A stretch of DNA of 64,000 nucleotides from Antedon mediterranea (Eukaryota; Echinodermata; Crinoidea; Comatulida; Antedonidae): NCBI RefSeq assembly GCF_964355755.1, contig NC_092676.1, forward strand, positions 15,792,288-15,856,287, read 5' to 3'. Within the stretch, counting starts at the first letter, position 1; each line of letters opens with the position of its first letter. Of this stretch, positions 51,101 through 62,346 are shown piece after piece. The notes beneath the pieces were generated by a model that saw only the letters and a list, made by a program, of their open reading frames with translations, searched no databases and was not told where the DNA came from. The translations under genes were made by a program, and so were the position numbers.

Positions 51101-54100
51101 CCTGTGTATTGGAAACGATACGTTGATGATGTATTAGCTATCATCCCCATAGGTACAGTACATACATTTAACACACATCTTAATAACATCGATATAACTG
51201 ACAATATCAAGTTCACCACAGAATCGATGACAAACAACACAATACCTTTCCTGGACATGCTCATCACACTCAATGACAATGGAACAGTTACCACCTCAGT
51301 CTATCGGAAGCCCACTCACACAGACCAATATTTACATTTCAACTCACATCATCCACTCGAACACAAACTGGGGCTTATAAACACGCTTGTGGACAGAGCT
51401 GAGAAGGTAGTGGGAGATATGGATTTGAGGAAAGTTGAGATGGATAACATCAAGAAAGCGTTACACAACTGCCAGTATCCAGAGTGGTCCTTCCAGAGAG
51501 TTATGGAAAACCGAAAAAGGAAAAAGAACAAAGGACACGAACCACAGAAGGAAAAGATCAAGATGCGAGGTAGCATAGGAATCCCCTATGTAAAAGGAAT
51601 GGCAGAAAGAATACGACGCACTCTCTCCTATCACAATGTCGGAACCTATTTCCTACCCCAAAATAAAATCAAGAATAGCCTCGTCCACCCAAAAGATAAA
51701 ATCGAGAAGATGGATACATGTGGAGTAATCTACGAAGTCACCTGCCGCAACTGTCCACAAGTTTACATTGGGGAAACAGGGAGGGCATTACAAACACGAA
51801 TTAATGATCACAAAAAAGATGTTACAACAAACACGGGGGGAGTAATGACTAGGGCCTCCAGAACATCCACATCTTCGATCATACACAAATCTGCCATTAC
51901 AGAACATGTCATAAAACACAATCATGTACCGAACTGGGAGGCTACCATCTTAACCAAAGAGCCTAAACGCAAAGACAGACAGATTAGAGAATCATTACAT
52001 ATAAGGAGAAATAAAGAGAAGACCATGAACCGGGACACTGGAGCCCACGAACTCTCGCATTTGTACAATGATTTGATAGACACATCACCTGGCCGAGCCC
52101 CGCACAACCTCCAACCTACAACCGGAGGCGTACAACGTCATCAACAGATGACGTCAAGAATGACCAAGCTGCATTAACACTCCGCAGTCAGTTGAGAAGG
52201 ATCTCTGATAGAGATCGAAACGTTCGAGTAAGTACTCCGTTAACTTGTGCTTTTACAAAAACGAAATTTGTCATCTATATAATAGTGACTATGATGATAA
52301 TGAGTGTGATAATGACAATGATGATAATGAGTATGATAGTGACGATGGTGATAATGACGATGGTGATAATGAGTATGATAGTGACGATGGTGATAATGAC
52401 GATGGTGATAATGAGTATGATAGTGACGATGGTGATGATGAGTGTGATAGTGATAATGGTGATAATGAGTATGATAGTGACGATGGTGATGATGAGTGTG
52501 ATAGTGATAATGGTGATAATGAGTATGATAGTGACGATGGTGACAATGGGTGTGATAGTGACGGAGGGTGATAATGAGTGTGTTAGTGGCAATTGGTGAT
52601 AATAAGTGTGGTAGTGGCGATGGTGATGATGAGTATGATAGTGACGATGGTGATAATGAGTATGATAGTGACGATGGTGACAATGGGTGTGATAGTGACG
52701 GAGGGTGATAATGAGTGTGTTAGTGGCAATGGTGATAATAAGTGTGGTAGTGGCGATGGTGATGATGAGTATGATAGTGACGATGGTGATAATGAGTGTG
52801 ATAGTGACGATGGTGATAATTAGTGTGATAGTGACGATTGTGATGATTAGTGTGATAGTGACGATTGTGATGATGAGTGTGATAGTGACGATGGTGATAA
52901 TGAGTACGATAGTGACGATGGTGATAATGAGTATGATAGTGACGATGGTGATGATGAGTGTGATAGTGATAATGGTGATAATGAGTGTGGTAGTGATAAT
53001 GGTGATAATGAGTATGATAGTGACGATGGTGACAATGGGTGTGATAGTGATGGAGGGTGATAATGAGTGTGTTAGTGGCAATGGTGATAATAAGTGTGGT
53101 AGTGGCGATGGTGATGATGAGTATGATAGTGACGATGGTGATAATGAGTATGATAGTGACGATGGTGACAATGGGTGTGATAGTGACGGAGGGTGATAAT
53201 AAGTGTGATAGTGACGATGGTGATAACGAGTATGATAGTGACGATGATGATAATTAGTATGGTAGTGGCGATGGTGATGATGAGTATGATAGTGACGATG
53301 GTGATAATGAGTGTGATAGTGACGATGGTGATAATTAGTGTGATAGTGACGATTGTGATGATTAGTGTGATAGTGACGATTGTGATGATGAGTGTGATAG
53401 TGACGATGGTGATAATGAGTACGATAGTGACGATGGTGATAATGAGTGTGATAGTGACGGATGGTGATAATGAGTGTGATAGTGACGATGGTGATAATGA
53501 GTGTGATAGTGATGATGGTGATGATGAGTGTGATAGTGGTAATGGTGATAATGACTATGATAGTGACGATGGTGATGATTAGTGTGATAGTGACGGATGG
53601 TGATAATGAGTGTAATAGTGACGGATGGTGATAATGAGTGTGATACTGACGCTGATAATAATGAGTATGATAGTGACAATGGTGATGATGAGTGTGATAG
53701 TGACGATAGTGATAATGACTATAATAGTGACGATGATGATAATGAGTGTGATAATGACGATGATGATAATGAGTATGATAGTGACGATGATGATAATGAG
53801 TATGATAGTGACGATGGTGATAATGAGTATGATAGTGACGATGGTAATGAATGATAGTGACTATGATGATAATGACTATGATAGTGACGATGGTGATAAT
53901 GAGTGTGATAGTGACGATGGTGATAATGAGTGTGGTAGTGACGATGGTGATAATAAGTATGATAGTTACGGATGGTGATAATGAGTGTGATAGTGATGAT
54001 GGTGATAATGAGTGTGATAGTGACGGATGGTGATAATGAGTGTGATAGTGACGGATGGTGATAATGCGTGTGATAGTGACGATAGTGATGATGAGTGTGA

Positions 54101-57100
54101 TAGTGATGATGGTGATAATGAGTGTGATAGTGACGGATGGTGATAATGAGTGTGATAGTGACGGATGGTGATAATGAGTGTGATAGTGACGATGGTGATA
54201 ATGAGTGTGGTAATGGCGATGGTGATAATGTGTGTGATAGTGACGATGGTGGTAATGTAATATGATAGTGACGATGGTGATAATGACTATGATAGTGACG
54301 ATGGTAATGATGAGTATGATAGTGACGATGATGATAATGAGTGTGATAATGACGATGATGATAATGAGTATGATAGTGACGATGGTGATAATGACGATGG
54401 TGATAATGAGTATGATAGTGACGATGGTAATGAATGATAGTGACTATGATGATAATGAGTATGATAGTGACGGATGGTGTTAATGTAATATGATAGTGAC
54501 GATAGTGATAATGAATCGACTATGGTAGTGACGATGGTGATAATGAGTGTGATAGTGACGATGGTGATAATGAGTATGATAGTGACGATGGTAATGAATG
54601 ATAGTGACTATGATGATAATGAGTATGATAGTGACGGATGGTGTTAATGTAATATGATAGTGACGATAGTGATAATGAATCGACTATGGTAGTGACGATG
54701 GTGATAATGAGTATGATAGTGACGATGGTGATAATGAGTATGATAGTGACGATGGTAATGAATGATAGTGACTATGATGATAATGAGTATGATAGTGACG
54801 GATGGTGTTAATGTAATATGATAGTGACGATAGTGATAATGAATCGACTATGGTAGTGACGATGGTGATAATGTGTGTGGTAGTGACGATGGTGATAATG
54901 AGTGTGATAGTGATAATGGTGATAATGAGTGTGATAGTGACGATGGTGACAATGAGTATGATAGTGACGATGGAGATGATGAGTGTGATAGTGACGATGG
55001 TGATAATGAGTATGATAGTGACGCTGGTAATAATGAGTATGATAGTGACGATGTTAATAATGAGTATGATAGTGACGATGATGATAATGACTATGATAGT
55101 GACAATGATGATGATGAGTATGATAGTGAAGATGGTGATAATGAGTATGATAGTGACGATGGTGATGATAAGTGTGGTAGTGACGATGATGATAACGAGT
55201 ATGATAGTGACGATGATGATAATTACTATGATAGTGACAATGATGATGATGAGTATGATAGTGACGATGGTGATGACAAGTGTGATAGTGACGATGATGA
55301 TAACGAGTATGATAGTGACGATGATGATAACGAGTATGATAGTGACGATGGTGATAATGAGTATGATAGAGACGATGGTGATAATGAGTGTGATAGTGAC
55401 GATGGTGATAATGAGTGTGATAGTGACGATGGTGATAATAAGTGTGGTAGTGGCGATGGTGGTAATGAGTGTGATAGTGACGATGGTGATAATGAGTGTG
55501 AAAGTGACGATGGTGATAATGAGTGTGATAGTGACGATGGTGATAATGTGTGTGATAGTGACGGATGGTGATAATGAGTGTGATAGTGACGATGGTGATA
55601 ATGAGTGTGGTAGTGACGATGGTGATAATGAGTGTGATAGTGACGATGGTGATAATGAGTGTGGTAGTGACGATGGTGATAATGAGTATGATAGTGACGA
55701 TGGTGATAATGAGTGTGGTAGTGACGATGGTGATAATGAGTATGATAGTGACGATGGTGATAATGTAATATGATAGTGATGATGGTGATAATGAGTATGA
55801 TAGTGACGATGGTGATAATGAGTATGATAGTGATGATGGTGATAATGAGTATGATAGTGACGATGGTGATAATGAGTGTGGTAGTGGCGATGGTGATGAT
55901 GAGTATGTATAGCTTAATTGTTTGTAATTGGTGGACGCAATGCAATTAAGTACGGTACACTCAACCCATGTAGAAATAAACTTATTTTTCCATGCTCAAC
56001 CCAAGTAATTTGACCAATGCCAAGCGACGATGGATCAAACTGTTGTACGTTGTCCTAATACTACTGATTATTGTTATCTTAATAGTAGAACTATTGTATT
56101 TTCATTCATACGTTCATTCAAAACAATTTATATGGTAAAGACAGATACAGTAGGAAAGTCAGACATTACCTGTTTGGTTTTCCTTTTAAGATTTTTATTT
56201 CTTTTACTTTCTTTATTTTTATTTTTTGATACTGTTGATGAATGTGTGCGTTTCTTTGCGACAGGTGGCGATAACGTTGACAATGATGATGAAGGTCTTT
56301 TTGACTTTTTCATTTTTTCTTGTTTGTTGCCTTGTTTCTTTCCACTTGTGTTTTTAATCTCAGTACGATTTCTCTTATTTAGGACAATAGGTGGTGGTGG
56401 TTTTAACACCGAACCAGACTTTGAAGATGGAATTTTTGCTGACACAAGATCACCTGCTGCCTGAGGAGACGACCTGCAAATATTAGTTTCAAGATTTGTC
56501 AAATATTCATGTTGCATTTTATTTGCCATGTCAGTGGCGTGAGTCAAATTAAATGTGTCAACATATCTAGGCCTATCAAGTGTTATTAAATGTCCAAATA
56601 TGTGACGTCCATATTTACTTTATTTTGTCATTGATTTTAATAATCAGAAAAAAGTGAAATCGAATGGAACTACATTTTTGATAAACAATTGCTATCTGAA
56701 ATATTACCATTACCTAGGCATTACAGAACCTGTAGGCAAGTTATGCGCTTCAATTGAATTTGCTTTGACTGAAGTGATTTGTTTCTGCATACTTTTCAAC
56801 ATTTTTCCAACACGATTGTTGCGCATTTCTCGTTGAGGTCGAGGCGTAATTTTTCGACGAAACACATCTACTAAGGACTCTTTTGTAACATTTACATCAT
56901 CAATGAACACCTTCCTCTGTAATAAAGGAACAAAATTCGAAGCAACGATAACGTTACTATGTTAGTCCGATCATGGAAAATGGTCCGATATAATTAGGCT
57001 ATATGTTTTTTTTAATCATCTGAACACGTTCTTAAATGTTTGGCCATCTTTACGCGTCACGTTTACTTTTTCTCCTCCTTATCTTTATTTAAAACATACA

Positions 57101-59208
57101 GATTTAAAAGCCGGCGTCATGACTAACAATGACCGAAGCTCAATATAGATGCGTTTGTCGAGTGAAAATACACGTATACAAAATAAAAATAATTATCACT
57201 GATATTAAATAAAGCTAAATATTCGTGGACGTTGGCTTTCGCCCAACCAATGATAAAGTATGGTAAAAACCCGTGAGCGACCACTGATAAGGGGTATGAA
57301 AAGCTTTTGGAAACTACTATTGATAACGTTGATAATATCATAAATGATATTAAGTAATTATTAACAAACTTATCAATGGCTTAATTGTTCAGGCATTGAC
57401 TAAATTCTAAACAAATATTAACATACATTTAAACATTAATTTGAACAGATTCCAAACCATGTTTTTATGCGTGCGTGACATGAATACTGATTGTTTTTTG
57501 TTTAGCGACAGCTTGCTCATAAAAATTGCGCAAGCCGTGTCTTATGGTTATGTAAATGAATATGCAAGAGTTAGTTAAAACTAAACTAAATCTGTGGAAT
57601 CCAATCTGTGTCATGTGTGTTATTTACAATTATTATATATCTAATTTTAAATGTATTAAATTGCACAGATATACGTCAAAATATAGGTCTTGAAATTGCT
57701 ATGCAAAATAATGTGTGCAAACTATCTTTTGTGAAAATATACAATAGTAATATTGTTTATTTGCCAAATCATTAACAACAATCATTCTTAGTTTCATTTC
57801 ATTTATTTCAGTGATGAATTGGTAAAGATTACTATAACTCCAAGAGTCACCAGTTTTAACCTAAATAAATTCATAATAAACAATATAGTTAGAGGTGTAT
57901 GCAAACAAATAAACAATACTTATAATCAATAATAAAACAAATTGCTATATCGCCCATGTTACTTGTGGCACCTAATGTAATATAATGTTGCGTTGTTGAG
58001 GTACTAATGAAGACTCTGACTCACTTGACTGTCGTAACACATATTGTTTATTCAGTATAATACTTCAGTACAATATACAACTATAAGTATAGATAAGGAA
58101 CGGAGGATCAATGATGCTGTCGGTGAGGTGTGAAGTGTGTAAGTCTGCTTCTGAAGAAGTGGCTGTAAGGTGTGTGCTCCGTGAGGTGGCTGTAAGGTGT
58201 GGATGTTCTTCTGAAGAAGTGGCTGTGAGGTGTGTGCTCCGTGAAGTGGCTGTAAGGTGTAGATGTTCTTCTGAAACTTGGGAGTATATTGGCCCTCGGT
58301 TCATTTGCATATGTCACTACGTAATCTGTGAGGGTAACGATTGGTCCTAAGTTGATCCAGGGGTGTTTAAGTGGGAATGATTGATCTTATCTGGGGAGGT
58401 TACAATGATGAATTGGCCCTGTCGAATCTCTGCTAAAAACTGTCAATATCTAATTGTTTTACGATGGGAACAGTCACGAAATTAAGCTAAGTGTTTTCTT
58501 TAGGGACTCTATTATAAACTAAATGGTCATTAAAACATATGGACAAACTCTCCTCTGGACTTTCTGGGTCAAGTTTGTGAACTTATTTGAATTCCGATAC
58601 AAAGGTCAATTTCTTAAATATAAAAGTATATCGTTATATTACATCCCTCTGTTTCCCTTTTTTTTTTTTTTTTTATCTATTTTAAATATAAAAATGGTTA
58701 TACTAGTGGCATGCAAAATTAAAGTTATATAAAAGAAAAAAAAACATTATACATATAAGCAAAAGTTGAGTTAGCCAAAACCATTGACTCTGAAGTGTAA
58801 CCTTATCACTTTCACTCTCTCTCTTCTCTCTCTTAAAAAAAATGAAATTAAAAATGAATTTGGTATAAAATTCGCGTAAATCAAACATAAATCAGTTGAA
58901 ACTAAAAATACAAAACTTAAAAATAGTATGTTACATTGAACATACATCAAATCGTGCGACAACTCATCGCGTTCTAATGGTCTTCAAACATAAATCATAA
59001 AGTATATCGTTATATTACACTAACTTAACTAAAGACAGTCGACACCACAAATGGGCAACAATGGTGCTCCATACAATTGTTCTTGATAGACTTAACTCTT
59101 AATAAAAATAATCGATTTTACCTGTTGTAAAATGTTTATCAACGATTGCCTTGTTAGGTTTCCTGGATTCAGTAAGTTACACAGTTCTTGATTCAAAGTA
59201 TCTTCCAT
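45148..59208 (-). CDS. Ashwin (C2orf49) homologue, 4 exons, 239 aa, with a hydrophobic C-terminus
   Basis: Exons on the minus strand: 59208-59122, 56916-56714, 56473-56170 and, less certain, 45273-45148 (87, 203, 304 and 126 nt; phases 0, 2, 0). MEDTLNQELCNLLNPGNLT, ILQQRKVFIDDVNVTKESL, then VFRRKITPRPQREMRNNRVG and KMLKS match the N-terminal half of vertebrate Ashwin (LLHPELL..., VNKDSLTDLY, PLPQRDLPKNRWGKMM). A Lys/Ser/Pro-rich region follows, with [15 protein letters not shown]. The family is part of the RtcB tRNA-ligase complex and is nuclear. The proposed last exon starts KLDGESASKKKPRIDNN and then has about 20 hydrophobic residues (216-235) before YYSRK. Its phase and the total length (vertebrate about 232 aa) fit, but the join crosses 10.9 kb of satellite and transposon and is inferred. 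Without splicing, exon 3 would read on to a stop at 56128. Confidence 0.8.
45379..47799. repeat. 27-bp cytosine-poor minisatellite, left block
   Basis: The unit GATAGTGACGATGGTGATAA followed by TGAGTGT (27 bp) is repeated with point variants (GAATAT, GTGTGT, GACAAT, ATTGAC) and occasional 15-bp short units. The top strand has C almost only in GAC. Because 27 is a multiple of 3, long frames stay open on both strands (DSDDGDNEC or MVIMSVIVT repeats, and His/Tyr or Ser/Leu repeats antisense). These are repeat artefacts, not genes. It lies in the last intron of the Ashwin-like gene and continues at 52291 after a Penelope-like insertion. Confidence 0.97.
47800..47992. repeat. Perfect 2 x 90 bp palindrome at the 5' end of the Penelope-like element
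   Basis: Arms 47800-47889 and 47903-47992 are exact reverse complements around a 13-nt spacer TTTCGATCTCTAT. The right arm runs CGTTCGAGTAAGTACTCCG... to the start of the ORF. The left arm is an inverted copy placed directly against the target duplication. Confidence 0.97.
47977..52177 (+). pseudogene. Penelope-type polyprotein (RT + GIY-YIG), interrupted by a transposon
   Basis: Part one (47977-48246) encodes MKFFQDLREKYGQETINIV and a basic N-terminal domain. It is split after ITQLE by an hAT-type element and resumes at 49874. Part two carries a K/R-rich region, ILPADKGRSTVIL, YCLPKIHKPNWPLRPIV, then RT block A FVSFDVVSLFTKTPVEEAL (near 50805), block B IQGIAMGSPISPILANLYLE (near 51000) and block C RYVDDVLAI (catalytic DD near 51122-51130). 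IPFLDMLITL and SVYRKPTHTDQYLHFNSHH follow. The C-terminus has CGVIYEVTCRNC and VYIGETGRALQTRINDHKKD, the GIY-YIG endonuclease core, and ends at 52177. Apart from the insertion no stop or shift was seen, so the host element was probably intact when the second element landed. Confidence 0.93.
48247..49865. mobile_element. Non-autonomous hAT-type DNA transposon inside the Penelope ORF
   Basis: Terminal inverted repeats CAGGGGTGGCGCCAGG (48247) and, inverted, CAGTGGTGGCGCCAGCGG (ending 49865), flanked by an exact 8-bp duplication AGTTAGAA (48239-48246 and 49866-49873). The CAG-start termini and 8-bp duplication are hallmarks of the hAT superfamily. No transposase is encoded. GC-rich subterminal blocks (CCCCGACGAGGGGGCTA) occur at both ends. 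Internally a segment of about 320 bp is duplicated in tandem with a 333-bp offset (from 49148 and 49481). Confidence 0.92.
52190..52277 (+). repeat. 3' pseudo-LTR end with hairpin-CGAAACGTT motif
   Basis: GATCTCT-GAT-AGAGATC forms a perfect 7-bp hairpin, followed at once by GAAACGTTCGAGTAAG. The text then matches the 5' copy up to GTCATCTATA. Penelope-type ends often carry hammerhead ribozyme motifs (GAAA after a stem). The other conserved box, CUGANGA, is not intact here, so only a remnant can be claimed. Confidence 0.75.
52291..55909. repeat. 27-bp cytosine-poor minisatellite, right block
   Basis: Continuation of the array at 45379-47799, with more GATGATGAT and GGAGGGTG variants. A 28-bp form with an extra G (GTGACGGATGGTGATAAT) recurs and shifts the frame each time. 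Many long acidic, Met/Val/Ile or His/Tyr frames are by-products. Confidence 0.96.
54440..54870. repeat. Higher-order repeat in the minisatellite, 164-bp period
   Basis: GACGGATGGTGTTAATG followed by ATAATGAATCGACTATGG occurs three times; GGTGTTAATG starts are at 54476, 54640 and 54804, 164 bp apart. The segments between are built from normal 27-bp units, so the block was amplified as a whole. Confidence 0.9.
58141..58275. repeat. 60-bp tandem repeat, 2.2 copies, in Ashwin intron 1
   Basis: GTTCTTCTGAAGAAGTGGCT and the next 40 bp recur at a 60-bp offset (58141, 58201, 58261). Within the unit, GAAGTGGCTGTAAGGTGT is itself repeated as GAGGTGGCTGTAAGGTGT. Confidence 0.9.
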
Positions 59209-60219
59209 AATTCTTTCGATGTAGGCCTGGCCAAAGCTTATTAGGTTATGCCAATCAAGACTATTTAAATGGTCGATTGACTCATTTTCGGAAAATCCCG
59301 CTCGAGTATTATTCTTATCAACAATCTATTACACCGTCGGATATTGTATATTTCCATTAATAAAAAGTGGTCTTTGCCAAAGCAATTAAAAATGACATTA
59401 TGAACAGTAAACGGTGGGGGAAGTGGGGGTGGTGGTGGAGTGGGGTGGTGGTGGAGTGGTGGGAGTGTCAATGGGGTTACAGAGGATCCGACGACATTAG
59501 ACATTTAAGAGAAGTTTTAGTTGCTTTTAGAGATGAAAATCTTTGATTATTTTAATAAATATATATTTTTTGTATTTAGAAATATTTTTCTCTCCGAAAA
59601 ATATTGGTTGGAGGGGTAGGGTAGGCGGCGTTTTTTGATGGCGCCATCCACTGACTGGTTCACATCCCACATTATGCCTTAGCGTATTCCAATATCATTT
59701 TTTGAAAATATGCTTATCGTTCTCCACGCTCCCCACAATCGCGCTTCCATTTTGGCTGTTTTACTTTACATTAGGCCTATATTGATTTTGTAAGAAAGTG
59801 ATGTGTTTGTTCGCATTAGTGTTCTTCTTAGATGCTGCACATTGGAGAGAAAATAACAAAAGAAAGATCTTTAAAAATCTTAATATTATAACTCTCCCAG
59901 ATTATAGAGATCCTGAATCTACGCCTAATAAAAGACGACGTATCCCTGTATCCAATGCTAAACAGTTGGTTTTATTATGACTCTGTATAAAGGAGGCATA
60001 ACAATTGAAATGACGTAAGAGTATATTGAATGCAGTAGGTGTATCAATAATGTGTGCGATTGAAATAAATTCATTATCCGGATTATCGATTTCTCATCGT
60101 TACTGTAATTCTAAATACATGTTAAGCGTTTCTAATTTCGTTGTGTATGCTTTTTTAAAAACTGATACCATTAATCCAGTTTTATCCATCGCCTAGGAGA
60201 TTATGCCTACAATGAATAA
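59209..60219. other. Spacer with promoter region of the Ashwin-like gene
   Basis: Contains a G-rich stretch at about 59413-59465 (GGTGGGGGAAGTGGGGGTGG and more). Also present is a short plus-strand frame after a TTCTTCTTAG acceptor-like site at 59831 (HWRENNKRKIFKNLNIITL, stop at 59980) that I do not recognise. No gene is claimed. Confidence 0.4.
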
Positions 60220-61733
60220 TTGGAAGATGATTGAGCGGGGCAACAGTGTGTGCTGGGATATATTGATAGCCATATTTCACCCTGATGATTGAGCGCGGCA
60301 ACAGTGTGCGCTGGGATATATTGATAGCCATATTTCACCCTGATGATTGAGCGCGGCAACAGTGTGCGCTGCGAAATATTGATAGCCATATTTCACCCTG
60401 ATGATTGAGCGCGGCAACAGTGTGTGCTGCGATATATTGATAGCCATATTTCACCCTGATGATTGAGCGCGGCAACAGTGTGCGCTGCGATATATTGATA
60501 GCCATATTTCACCCTGATGGTTGAGCGCGGCAACAGTGTGCGCTGCGATATATTGATAGCCATATTTCACCCTGATGATTGAGCGCGGCAACAGTGTGCG
60601 CTGGGATATATTGATAGCCATATTTCACCCTGATGATTGAGCGCGGCAACAGTGTGCGCTGCGATATATTGATAGCCATATTTCACCCTGATGATTGAGC
60701 GCGGCAACAGTGTGTGCTGCGATATATTGATAGCCATATTTCACCCTGATGATTGAGCGCGGCAACAGTGTGTGCTGCGATATATTGGTAGCCATATTTC
60801 ACCCTGATGATTGAGCGCGGCAACAGTGTGTGCTGCGATATATTGATAGCCATATTTCACCCTGATGATTGAGCGCGGCAACAGTGTGTGCTGCGATATA
60901 TTGATAGCCATATTTCACCCTGATGATTGAGCGCGGCAACAGTGTGTGCTGCGATATATTGATAGCCATATTTCACCCTGATGATTGAGCGCGGCAACAG
61001 TGTGTGCTGCGGTATATTGGTAGCCATATTTCACCCTGATGATTGAGCGCGGCAACAGTGTGCGCTGCGATATATTGATAGCCATATTTCACCCTGATGA
61101 TTGAGCGCGGCAACAGTGTGCGCTGCGATATATTGATAGCCATATTTCACCCTGATGATTGAGCGCGGCAACAGTGTGCGCTGCGATATATTGATAGCCA
61201 TATTTCACCCTGATGATTGAGCGCGGCAACAGTGTGTGCTGCGATATATTGGTAGCCATATTTCACCCTGATGATTGAGCGCGGCAACAGTGTGTGCTGC
61301 GATATATTGGTAGCCATATTTCACCCTGATGATTGAGCGCGGCAACAGTGTGTGCTGCGATATATTGGTAGCCATATTTCACCCTGATGATTGAGCGCGG
61401 CAACAGTGTGTGCTGCGATATATTGATAGCCATATTTCACCCTGATGATTGAGCGCGGCAACAGTGTGCGCTGCGATATATTGATAGCCATATTTCACCC
61501 TGATGATTGAGCGCGGCAACAGTGTGCGCTGCGATATATTGATAGCCATATTTCACCCTGATGATTGAGCGCGGCAACAGTGTGTGCTGCGATATATTGA
61601 TAGCCATATTTCACCCTGGTGATTGAGCGCGGCAACAGTGTGTGCTGCGATATATTGATAGCCATATTTCACCCTGATGATTGAGCGCGGCAACAGTGTG
61701 TGCTGCGATATATTGATAGCCATATTTCACCCT
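60220..61733. repeat. 58-bp satellite, about 26 copies
   Basis: The unit GATGATTGAGCGCGGCAACA then GTGTGTGCTGCGATATATTG and ATAGCCATATTTCACCCT has a period of 58. Copies are almost identical, varying mostly at TGTGTGCTG/TGTGCGCTG, GCGATA/GGGATA and TTGATAG/TTGGTAG. The array ends abruptly at CACCCTCCATCAAC. No spacers, so not CRISPR. Confidence 0.97.
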
Positions 61734-62346
61734 CCATCAACAAACTCAAAGAACAAATGAAACCTATAAATATTACCATAGTAACAATCGATATAAACAC
61801 AACAAAATAATATAGTAGTTCATAAATTGAAAGAGTAAGCCAATTATGCCTCATTTACTATATAACAGTGTAGATCGTAATATTATCCGTTGAAACCTGC
61901 GACAGTTTATTTTACGTATACAAATCAGGATCATCAGAATAAAACCTAACGTGAGTATACCCTCTGTAGTCTACCACGATCTTATTTATTCATTTATATC
62001 GCAAATAAAGCGGCTTTTTTGTTCGTTATTCAGTATTTTGTATATGAAAACGATAAAAAAATACATAATTCAGTGGGAAGGTATTTTATACGCTTGTCTG
62101 AAATTACTATTTCTGAAACATCGATGTTAGCGAAAGGGAGGTGTAAGATTATACGAGAATGGTGGCCCCCAATAAAAGGGTTCTGGTTTGGAATATGTTT
62201 ATTTGTTTTTATTTTAAACCGACGAAGATCCGACTGTAAAATGCAAGCAGTTCTATGAAATTTGTATTTTACACTGCTATGTGCTAGTTGTTTTTTCAAA
62301 AAGTTAACGTCATTATAATTATTTTCTTATATAGAATATCATTGAA
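61734..62346. other. Spacer and probable 5' UTR of the TRIM gene
   Basis: No coding exon seen. TTATATAG at 62328-62335 could be the acceptor of a 5' UTR intron just before the TRIM start. Confidence 0.4.

Larger units (their letters stand above)
47800..52277 (+). mobile_element. Penelope-like retroelement inserted in the minisatellite
   Basis: The element is bounded by a 13-bp target duplication TATAATAGTGACT (47787-47799 and 52278-52290). It opens with a perfect inverted repeat, carries an ORF with reverse transcriptase and GIY-YIG nuclease, and ends with a copy (about 52216-52277) of the sequence found at 47890-47964. This is the tandem/inverted pseudo-LTR layout of Penelope elements. The ORF is split by an hAT-type element (48247-49865). 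The duplicated site resembles satellite text that recurs nearby, so the duplication is supported but not unique. Confidence 0.92.

Noticed and set aside
52190-52235. Functional hammerhead ribozyme at the Penelope end
   Set aside because: The stem and GAAA are present, but the CUGANGA box is not intact (TTGAGAAG), so only a remnant is supported by eye.
52192-55945. Further long repeat frames in the right minisatellite block
   Set aside because: Same cause as in the left block; open frames follow from the 27-bp unit being a multiple of three.
59798-59980. Short plus-strand frame with HWRENNKRKIFKNLNIITL after an acceptor-like site
   Set aside because: Protein-like composition, but there is no partner exon and no family; too little to call a gene.
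60220-61733. CRISPR-like regular repeats
   Set aside because: Units are contiguous with no unique spacers, the period is 58 bp, and the genome is eukaryotic; it is satellite DNA.
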